Positions 57,226 to 64,000 of a stretch of 64,000 nt of DNA are shown here, piece by piece. Below the pieces are notes generated by a model. That model worked only from the letters and a program-made list of their open reading frames with translations. It did not search any database and was not told the DNA's origin. The DNA is from an uncultured Prolixibacteraceae bacterium (GTDB lineage: Bacteria; Bacteroidota; Bacteroidia; Bacteroidales; Prolixibacteraceae): the NCBI GenBank assembly GCA_937915865.1, contig CALGIG010000123.1, positions 1 to 64,000 of the forward strand, in the 5' to 3' direction. The translations under genes were made by a program, and so were the position numbers. How positions within the stretch are numbered: the stretch's first letter is position 1; each line of letters starts with the position of its first letter.

Positions 57226-58839
57226 ATGATTAGTTCATCACTGAAGAATGCAAAAATTCTTATCGTTGACGACCAGGAAGCCAATATTGATGTACTGGTT
57301 AGTTTATTGGAAATGCAAGGATATGAAAACATAAAAACAACGCAAGACCCTCGTGAGGTTATTGATCTGTATTCAGCTTATAACCCAGATCTGATTCTTT
57401 TAGACCTTTCGATGCCATACCTTTCTGGATTCGAAGTAATGGATCAACTAAAAAAACTGGTTCCAGAAAATTCCTATCTACCCATTCTTGTATTAACAGC
57501 CGATGTTACTCCACAATCAAAGCAAAAAGCGCTATCAGGCGGAGCCAGTGATTTCCTGACCAAGCCTTTCGACCTGGTTGAAGTAGGTTTGAGAATAAAA
57601 AACTTACTGTACACTGTTTACTTGCAGAAACAACTGCTCAACCAAAATCAAATACTGGAAAACAAGGTAAAAGAAAGGACACTGGAACTTGAAAATCAAA
57701 ATATTGAATTAATTGCAGCCAAAGAAAAAGCAGAAGCCAGCGACAGGCTCAAGAGCGCATTTATTAACAACATCTCACACGAAATTCGTACCCCACTAAA
57801 CGGAATACTTGGATTCGGACAAATTTTAAGCGACGAAAATCTTACGAAAGAGGAACGGGAAACCTATTCTCAAATGTTGAACCAGAGCAGTTTAAGGTTG
57901 GTAAATACCGTCACCAATATTATGGACATTGCAATGCTAAATTCAGGAAACCAAAAAATATTTACAAATCAGTTTGATCCGGAACAGGCCATCTTTGAAG
58001 TTAGCACTAAGTTTATAGTTCCTTGCAGAGAAAAAGGGATCAATTTAATCCTTTCACCCTCACCATTGCGTTCAAAAATAAAACTAACCACCGACATTGA
58101 AATGTTTAATAAAATAATATTTCAACTTATTGACAATGCGGTGAAATTCACTCATCAAGGTTCAGTAACCATAGGTTTTGAAAAGCAGGAAAACGACCTT
58201 ATTTTCTTTGTAAAAGATTCGGGAATTGGCATCTCAGATGAAAAACAACGTCTTGTTTTTGATAGCTTTATACAAGAAGATGATGCAATGACCCGAAAAT
58301 ATGAAGGAAATGGGCTTGGGTTAGCAATTGCCAAGGGATTTGTGGAACTATTGAATGGAAAAATCTGGTTCAACTCAGAAAAAGGCTCGGGTTCTAAATT
58401 TTACTTTTCAATTCCGTACAAAAACTATGAAAAAGAAGTGGAATTAAAAAAATCAGACGAAAAACCTGAAAATGTAATCAGGACAATTTTAGTTGCTGAA
58501 GATGACGAGGCTAATTTCATGCTTTTGAAAGCTATTTTAAACATGTCATCATTAAATATCCTACATGCCGAAAATGGATCACAAGCCATTGATATGACTT
58601 TGTTTAACCCAGAAATTGAATTGATATTAATGGATATAAAAATGCCCGAAGTTGATGGTTTTGAGGCAACCAGCCAGATCAAAAGTTTCAGGCCAGAACT
58701 TCCAATTATTGTTTTAACGGCCTACTCAAATAGCGAAGATAAGGAGATGGCTTTTAAATCGGGGTGCGACGATTTTTTGACAAAACCAATCCGCCGAGAA
58801 ATTTTACTTCGCAAACTTGAGGAATTTGGAATTTTGTGA
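57226..58839 (+). CDS. REC-HisKA-HATPase-REC hybrid kinase
   Basis: A 537-residue soluble protein. REC1 has phospho-Asp60 (LLDLSMPY); a coiled coil (about 125-170) precedes HisKA with phospho-His185 (ISHEIRTPLNGILGFGQIL); HATPase motifs are LIDNAVKF, DSGIGI and GNGLGL; REC2 has phospho-Asp470 (LMDIKMPEVDG). With no sensor domain of its own, it probably takes its input through REC1 from another kinase or Hpt, perhaps the NMT1 kinase just upstream. Last gene of the cluster, followed by a terminator. Confidence 0.94.
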   Translation: MISSSLKNAKILIVDDQEANIDVLVSLLEMQGYENIKTTQDPREVIDLYSAYNPDLILLDLSMPYLSGFEVMDQLKKLVPENSYLPILVLTADVTPQSKQKALSGGASDFLTKPFDLVEVGLRIKNLLYTVYLQKQLLNQNQILENKVKERTLELENQNIELIAAKEKAEASDRLKSAFINNISHEIRTPLNGILGFGQILSDENLTKEERETYSQMLNQSSLRLVNTVTNIMDIAMLNSGNQKIFTNQFDPEQAIFEVSTKFIVPCREKGINLILSPSPLRSKIKLTTDIEMFNKIIFQLIDNAVKFTHQGSVTIGFEKQENDLIFFVKDSGIGISDEKQRLVFDSFIQEDDAMTRKYEGNGLGLAIAKGFVELLNGKIWFNSEKGSGSKFYFSIPYKNYEKEVELKKSDEKPENVIRTILVAEDDEANFMLLKAILNMSSLNILHAENGSQAIDMTLFNPEIELILMDIKMPEVDGFEATSQIKSFRPELPIIVLTAYSNSEDKEMAFKSGCDDFLTKPIRREILLRKLEEFGIL

Positions 58840-58848
58840 CAAGTAAAG

Positions 58849-58884
58849 AAAAGGCCGGCTTTGTTTCAAAGTAGCCGGCCTTTT
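58849..58884. terminator. Bidirectional terminator between kinase and lipoprotein genes
   Basis: AAAAGGCCGGCT at 58849-58860 pairs with AGCCGGCCTTTT at 58873-58884 (12-bp stem, 12-base loop). T runs at each 3' end serve both converging genes. Confidence 0.85.
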
Positions 58885-58887
58885 CAT

Positions 58888-59613
58888 TTATTGCCATTTT
58901 ATTGTTTTTGAATCCCTGGTAAGAAACTGCAAATTACTTCCTTTATCTATTGTAACACCAGTTTCAACCCGAACACCCAAAAGCTCAATCACGTAATCTG
59001 TTCCGGCTACAGGACTTGACCCGGTGGCCCACCCCGACAATGAAGCGCTTAGGCTAAACTCTGTTAAATCAGAACTCAAATAATCTGTTGAGAACAACAT
59101 TGTTGATTTATCAGCTGAATAAAGCCGCACAATATAAGCATCGGCATCGGTTAGTTTATCCCAGGTAATTTTTGCTACACTTGGCGAAATATCTACAGTT
59201 TTAATAACAATTGGAGTAAGCTTCTCATCACCTACAGCATCTTTTCCATAAAGCGTCTCACCGGTAGTTGATGTAACTTCCATCGTATAATCACCTTTCA
59301 CAGGCATATCAGTAGTATAATCGCTGGCCTGCGGATAATAAACGCATTGGTATTTGTTTGAAGAATTAGTTGTTAACTGGTATACTTTCCCTCCAGTTCC
59401 CGGGGCGGTTACCTTTCCCGAGGCAATTTCGAAGTTCGCAGTTACATAAACAACCAAGCCATACTTTACCCCTTCATCTGTTTTCATATCCTGAACGATT
59501 ATATCGCCAACAGCCTGTAAACTAGTAGTGCTGTCTTTCATACACGAAACAAAAAAAGTTGAACTAACCAACAAGCCTGCAAAACCTGCCAGTAAATTTC
59601 TGAAGTTTTTCAT
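58888..59613 (-). CDS. Putative lipoprotein with fibronectin III-like domain
   Basis: From ATG 59613, 241 residues; an upstream in-frame start at 59718 is rejected because it precedes the signal. A lipoprotein signal ends in FFVSC (Cys at about 24). The rest is beta-rich; the part PSVAKITWDKLTDADAYIVRLYSAD looks like a fibronectin type III domain. No enzyme motif. Probably surface or periplasmic. Function unknown. Confidence 0.75.
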   Translation of the reverse strand: MKNFRNLLAGFAGLLVSSTFFVSCMKDSTTSLQAVGDIIVQDMKTDEGVKYGLVVYVTANFEIASGKVTAPGTGGKVYQLTTNSSNKYQCVYYPQASDYTTDMPVKGDYTMEVTSTTGETLYGKDAVGDEKLTPIVIKTVDISPSVAKITWDKLTDADAYIVRLYSADKSTMLFSTDYLSSDLTEFSLSASLSGWATGSSPVAGTDYVIELLGVRVETGVTIDKGSNLQFLTRDSKTIKWQ

Positions 59614-59745
59614 AATTGAAGTAATTTGATATGTTCTAAAATACGACAATTCATTTTTATAACAAAAAGTATAAAAGATAAAATGCCACGTTGCTTTTAA
59701 GATGATAAAACATATCATCAGGTTGCGTATAACCCATAAAAAAAC

Positions 59746-61020
59746 TTACACACCGGCTACGACAATATAAAAATCTTCTGGATTCAGATATTCCAGTGCA
59801 AGCTGTCTGATCTCTTCGGAAGAGATTGTCTGCAAAACTTTCAGATATTCGTCGTAAAATGAATAATCGAGACCAAAATCGTTAATAGCTTTAAAACTGC
59901 CTGAAAGAGCAAACGGGCCATCGAAATCACGTAAAAACTCACCGAGTAAATAGCTTTTAACAGTATCAAGTTCATTTTCTGATACTAATTCGGTCTGTAA
60001 CCTTCTCATTTCATTTGCTATTTCACTTAAAGTCGATTCAACATATTCGTTTCCAACTTCGGTCGAAATTACCAGATAACTTGCCTTTTTAAATGTCAAT
60101 ATATAACTGCCAATCCCATAAGTATATCCTTTTTCTTCCCTAATATTAGCCATCAAACGCGAACCAAAATAACCACCTAAAATAGTAATCAGAACAGATA
60201 AAGGTGAATAACGAGGATGTGTTTTCGGAACCCATAACTTCCCCACCCTAATTGCCGATTGAATTCCGTCTGCTTTTGTTACATGGTGTTTTTTTTCAGT
60301 AGAAGAACAGATTTCGTAATCTGGTTCACTGGACAAAGGGTTTTGCCAGTCGGGTCCTCCTAAATGTTTTTCTAGCAGCTGTAAAATATGTTCATCAATT
60401 TTCCCGGCAAGTAAAATATGGCAATTGTTTGAATGATAATATTTCTGGTAATAAGCCAACAAATCCGTTCTTGTAATACTATCAAAATCACCGAGTTGGT
60501 TATTTATCGCATACGGATGGTTATCGCCAAATAAAACCTGGGTAAATTTTTTCTGACAAAGGGTGCGAACTTTCTCATTTTCGAGCAACCATTTTTGTTT
60601 GTTTTTGGCAATCATTACATCCAGTTCATGCTCTGGGAAAACCGATCGTTTCACTATATCTTCAACAACCTCTAAAATCTCAGGAAAATATTTACCCAAA
60701 CTAATAATACTTATAAATCCTTGATTTTGATCTACAGTCAATTGCAGATAGGCTCCATAATAATCAAACCTTTCAGCTATTTCGGTCGCCGAATAATTTT
60801 GGCTTCCCTCTTCAAGCATCGAATTACAAAAACTCGCAACCAGATTGGCAGGTTGATACCATGTTCCTGCTTCAAAAACAATGTCGAGTTTCACTACATC
60901 CTGTGTTCCGGCATTAATGTAAAAAACTGGAATACCATTGGTAAGCAGGTATTTCTCTGCTTTGACCATATCGATGTGATCGATTGTATGTATTGCCGGC
61001 TGTATTTTGCGATTCAGCAT
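59746..61020 (-). CDS. M16-family peptidase homologue lacking the zinc motif
   Basis: A 424-residue M16 (insulinase/processing peptidase) subunit. The HxxEH position is occupied by a non-catalytic sequence (ASFCNSMLEEGS), but the general fold pattern, the ANIREEKGYTYGIGSY stretch and the C-terminal domain are conserved; this is typical of the non-catalytic partner subunit, which supplies substrate contacts. Its stop and start sit next to the catalytic M16 gene, 3 bases apart, so they form a heterodimer unit. No signal peptide is seen. Confidence 0.88.
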   Translation of the reverse strand: MLNRKIQPAIHTIDHIDMVKAEKYLLTNGIPVFYINAGTQDVVKLDIVFEAGTWYQPANLVASFCNSMLEEGSQNYSATEIAERFDYYGAYLQLTVDQNQGFISIISLGKYFPEILEVVEDIVKRSVFPEHELDVMIAKNKQKWLLENEKVRTLCQKKFTQVLFGDNHPYAINNQLGDFDSITRTDLLAYYQKYYHSNNCHILLAGKIDEHILQLLEKHLGGPDWQNPLSSEPDYEICSSTEKKHHVTKADGIQSAIRVGKLWVPKTHPRYSPLSVLITILGGYFGSRLMANIREEKGYTYGIGSYILTFKKASYLVISTEVGNEYVESTLSEIANEMRRLQTELVSENELDTVKSYLLGEFLRDFDGPFALSGSFKAINDFGLDYSFYDEYLKVLQTISSEEIRQLALEYLNPEDFYIVVAGV

Positions 61021-61023
61021 GTT

Positions 61024-62262
61024 TTATTTTTTTGCATGATAATAAAGTACAGAGCAGTTTTCAGGCCTGAAAATCTGCTGAGAAACCTGTAAAATCCGGT
61101 TAGCTGTTACCGAACGGTAACTGTCAACCTGCGAGTTTATTAAACTTGCATCCTGAAGTATTTCATTGGTCGCCAGATTCATTGCTTTGGTCAGATAATT
61201 CATCTCGGCATAAACGATGTTGGCTTCAACTTTATTTTTTACTTTTTCAAGTTCATACTCAGGCACCAAATCTTGTCTCATCCGGTCAAGCTCCTGTTCT
61301 ATAGCCTTTCGTGCAGTTTCAAGCGAAATGCCATCACTTGGTTTTCCTGAAACCACAAACAACCCAGGTTCATAATCTCCTGAAAGATATGCGTCAAGCT
61401 CGGTAAACAATTTTTCTTTTTGAACCAGTTTTTGGTACATACGCGAAGAATTCCCGTTCGAAAGTACATCCGAAATCAAATCGGTTGCATAATATGACGG
61501 ATCGAGCCTTTCTGCCATGTGAAAGGCCATATAAATAGTATCATTAGGTACATTACGTTCAACTATTTGTTCCCGAAGTTGGGTTTGTTCGGGTTCTGCC
61601 GGAATATTTCGTGGTTTTACATTGCGGTTAGGTATTTGGCCAAACCATTTTTCGGCCAACCGGAAAATATATTCGGCGTCAACATTGCCTGCCACCACCA
61701 AAACAGCATTGTCGGGTGCGTAATGGGTAAAGAAAAAGTCTTTTACCTGTTGTAATGTTGCCTTTTCGATGTGGCTTATTTCTCTACCAATTGTAGGCCA
61801 CTGGTATGGGTGAACTTTGTAGGCCAACTGACGGACCAATGGCCAGACATCGCCGTAAGGCTGGTTTAAGTGACGCTGTTTAAATTCTTCAATAACCACA
61901 TTTCGCTGAACCTCCAGGCTTTGTTTCGAGAATGCAAGTTCAAGCATACGGTCAGACTCAAGCCAAAATGCAGTTTCGAGGTTGTTATTAGGTAAAGTAA
62001 GGTAATAATTGGTCAGATCGTTAGTGGTATAAGCATTGTTATCACCACCTGCTTTCTGCAAAGGTTCGTCATATAATGGAATATGTTTCGAACCGCCAAA
62101 CATAAGGTGCTCGAACAAATGCGCAAAACCGGTACGGTCGGGATGTTCGTCGCGCGAGCCAACATTGTAGCAAACATCAATGGCAACCATTGGCGTAGTT
62201 TTATCCCGATGTACAATTACTTTTAACCCATTGGCTAATTGAATACGTTCAAAATGTATCAT
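61024..62262 (-). CDS. M16-family zinc peptidase, catalytic subunit
   Basis: From ATG 62262, 412 residues. The zinc motif HLFEH is at 48-52 and the third ligand is among Glu125/Glu126 (VVIEEF), spacing as expected. Family sequences GSRDEHPDRTGFAHLFEHLMF and NAYTTNDLTNYY are clear. A longer frame to 62376 is rejected. It precedes the inactive M16 gene by 3 bases; together they act as a processing or peptide-degrading protease. No obvious signal peptide, so likely cytoplasmic. Confidence 0.92.
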   Translation of the reverse strand: MIHFERIQLANGLKVIVHRDKTTPMVAIDVCYNVGSRDEHPDRTGFAHLFEHLMFGGSKHIPLYDEPLQKAGGDNNAYTTNDLTNYYLTLPNNNLETAFWLESDRMLELAFSKQSLEVQRNVVIEEFKQRHLNQPYGDVWPLVRQLAYKVHPYQWPTIGREISHIEKATLQQVKDFFFTHYAPDNAVLVVAGNVDAEYIFRLAEKWFGQIPNRNVKPRNIPAEPEQTQLREQIVERNVPNDTIYMAFHMAERLDPSYYATDLISDVLSNGNSSRMYQKLVQKEKLFTELDAYLSGDYEPGLFVVSGKPSDGISLETARKAIEQELDRMRQDLVPEYELEKVKNKVEANIVYAEMNYLTKAMNLATNEILQDASLINSQVDSYRSVTANRILQVSQQIFRPENCSVLYYHAKK

Positions 62263-62542
62263 TTTCAAATTTCTACTTGCAAAGCATGGGTAATCATTAA
62301 CCCAAATTTTGCACTTTAATGATTCTAAATTTGGCCCGAATATAAATTCAGAAAACGTACCGGCCAAACGAAACAATCATTCATGTTAATAATATTCGCT
62401 CCACAAACCCACTGTATTCCGGCAACCAAAAAATCTGTCTTATGCCAAACCTTCACTTTAACATCACACTTTACAAATACAAATCTGGGTTTATTCAACA
62501 TCAACCTGCCTCATTTAAAGAATATACCGAAAAACCCAATGG

Positions 62543-64000
62543 TTAATATCCCAGGCTTTTCCCTTTCTCAATAGCAGGTATGCCATATTTCATCCATATT
62601 GGCATAGGATCGTCTTTCAAATAATGATCAAAAAATTGTTTCATTCTGATTGTAAGATCCATCCGGTTGGCCCAGCTTTCGGCTTTCAGGTTATGCTCCT
62701 CATTGTTGTAAGAGAGCATCCAAACTGGTTTGTTGTTACGGCGCATGGCTGTAAATAATTCAATTCCCTGGTACCAAGGCACTGCGCCATCGTTATCGTT
62801 GTGCATAATAAGCAATGGAGTATTTATTTTTGGCACATAAAAAAGCGGCGAATTTTCAATATAATTTAAAGGCTTTTCCCACAAAGTTCCTCCAATACGG
62901 CTTTGCGAAACCTCGTACTGGTATTCGCGCGATAACCCGGTTTCCCATCTAATACCGCCATAAGCGCTGGTCATATTACTTACAGGCGCTCCAGCCATTG
63001 CAGCGGCAAACATGTCGGTTTGCGTAATTAAATAGGCTGTTTGGTATCCGCCCCAGCTTTGTCCCTGAACGCCAATTTTTTTACGGTTTATAAATGGGAA
63101 CATGCTGCTTACAAACTGTGTCCCGCTTATAATAGCATCGAAAGCAGAATGGCCCGGAAAACCATCTTCATATACAATATCAGGAACAAAAACAATATAT
63201 CCGTTACTTGTAAAATAAGTTCGGTTAACTGTTGAACGCGAGGGTGCCGGAGAAGTATAGGCATTCAAATAATCGGCATTCCGCTCATAGAAATAAACAA
63301 TCATTGGGTATTTCTTTTCAGGATCAATATTATCGGGATAATACAACAGTCCTTCAAGGCTTTTCCCAGAGAACGAAGTCCAGTGCACCAAACGAACACC
63401 AGGCCAGATAAATTGATTTTGCTGAGGATTTATATCCGACAATTTATGTTTATGGTCAAAACTAATTGAACTTACCCAAATGTTTGGCGATTCGCTTACA
63501 TCTTCTCGTGTCCAGATCAGCACCTCGGCTTTCTTCGCTTTGGACAGATTCGAAAAACTTTCATCTTCCATCATTAACAGTTTAGGCTCCGAAAAATTTT
63601 TAAAATCAGCCTGAAAAAATCCCGAGGCCTTATTCCGTTCGTCGAATGCGCTAACAATAACTGGTTTATTGGTATCTATTGCTTCTTCTTCAGGATCAAG
63701 CTTCTGGTATCGAAATCTTAATGTATTCTTACGTCCATAGCCATGTGTTGCGCTTACCGGAACTTTATTACCTTCCAAATCAAACCGCCAAATATCATAT
63801 CTATCGTAAATAAACACATATTTATCGTTTTCTGACCAACCTGCAACCCCATAAAGTGCCGGATCTCCAGGCATATCCCATCGTTCATCGGTAAACAAAA
63901 TATTCAATTGTTTGGTCAGCTTTACTGGCTCCGCCTTTTCGTCTTCAAGAGAGATAGAATAATACGCCGAATCAGGCAGGTTGTACCACACAACGAAGTG
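62543..64000 (-). CDS. S9 prolyl-oligopeptidase-type serine peptidase, C-terminal part
   Basis: The frame is open to the window end, so the start lies outside; the GTG at 63991 is not a credible start. About 486 residues are visible: the end of the beta-propeller, then an alpha/beta hydrolase domain with the nucleophile in GQSWGGYQ, the acid in NDNDGAVPW and the His in NEEHNL. This is the DPP-IV/acylaminoacyl-peptidase side of family S9. Expected to be exported, as usual for Bacteroidota S9 enzymes, but the N-terminus is not visible. Confidence 0.9.
   Translation of the reverse strand, partial: HFVVWYNLPDSAYYSISLEDEKAEPVKLTKQLNILFTDERWDMPGDPALYGVAGWSENDKYVFIYDRYDIWRFDLEGNKVPVSATHGYGRKNTLRFRYQKLDPEEEAIDTNKPVIVSAFDERNKASGFFQADFKNFSEPKLLMMEDESFSNLSKAKKAEVLIWTREDVSESPNIWVSSISFDHKHKLSDINPQQNQFIWPGVRLVHWTSFSGKSLEGLLYYPDNIDPEKKYPMIVYFYERNADYLNAYTSPAPSRSTVNRTYFTSNGYIVFVPDIVYEDGFPGHSAFDAIISGTQFVSSMFPFINRKKIGVQGQSWGGYQTAYLITQTDMFAAAMAGAPVSNMTSAYGGIRWETGLSREYQYEVSQSRIGGTLWEKPLNYIENSPLFYVPKINTPLLIMHNDNDGAVPWYQGIELFTAMRRNNKPVWMLSYNNEEHNLKAESWANRMDLTIRMKQFFDHYLKDDPMPIWMKYGIPAIEKGKSLGY

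Noticed and set aside
42064..58839. Hybrid two-component systems of the PUL-control type
   Set aside because: Those have a periplasmic Reg_prop/Y_Y_Y sensor and an AraC-type DNA-binding end; neither is found in any of the four kinases.
62383..62574. 63-codon plus-strand frame
   Set aside because: Overlaps the end of the S9 peptidase gene and an AT-rich gap; no promoter, domain or signal.

Overview
The window looks like chromosomal DNA of a Bacteroidota bacterium, probably of the Marinilabiliales/Prolixibacteraceae type. The evidence is AT-rich coding with Bacteroidota-style proteins, type IX secretion (T9SS) C-terminal sorting domains on secreted enzymes, Bacteroidota-type promoters (TTTG-N19/21-TAnnTTTG) seen directly in front of an XRE regulator, rpsA and a TetR gene, and a six-S1-domain ribosomal protein S1. 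The genus cannot be fixed from sequence alone.

Layout. 1-1700: accessory stretch with an XRE regulator, a hypothetical gene broken at a run of 17 A, and a 225-bp MITE-like element with 13-bp inverted ends and a 5-bp target duplication. 1776-10236 (minus): guaA, a secreted CotH-like protein, a DUF1080 protein, a phosphohexomutase and rmlD-rmlC-rmlA (no rmlB here). 10613-13907 (plus): rpsA, a STAS protein and ribonuclease Z. 14030-16539: lipoprotein, hairpin, a triplicated 41-bp repeat, a GxxExxY protein flanked by imperfect direct repeats, and an unknown protein. 16666-18087: RecD-like helicase. 18210-26598: surface-glycan or glycolipid cluster with two GT2 transferases and four large membrane proteins, two of which end in a related beta-sandwich-like domain. 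26751-31865: three secreted beta-glycanases (GH5, GH44, GH26). 31920-41799: mixed metabolic genes (thpR, panE-like, HSL-type hydrolase with an apparently autoregulated TetR, DoxX, acetylesterase, Tat-exported TIM-barrel protein, MFS transporter) plus a small frameshifted gene absent from long-ORF predictions. 42064-58839: four consecutive hybrid histidine kinases, about 16.8 kb. 58888-64000 (minus): lipoprotein, a paired M16 peptidase (inactive plus active subunit) and the C-terminal part of an S9 peptidase cut by the window edge.

How the parts work together. The GH5/GH44/GH26 trio would cut beta-glucan, xyloglucan or mannan-type polymers outside the cell; esterase, isomerase/epimerase and DUF1080 proteins nearby fit general plant-polysaccharide use, but no SusC/SusD pair is present. 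The most striking block is the kinase cluster: a 2401-residue soluble kinase with about 13 PAS domains and one GAF, a 1510-residue paralogue with about six PAS and one GAF, a membrane kinase with a periplasmic NMT1/THI5-like binding domain, and a REC-HK-REC kinase. None has a DNA-binding output and no Hpt or regulator gene is adjacent, so they may form one signal-integrating phosphorelay. This is inference. No rRNA, tRNA, CRISPR array, prophage or complete insertion sequence was recognised.
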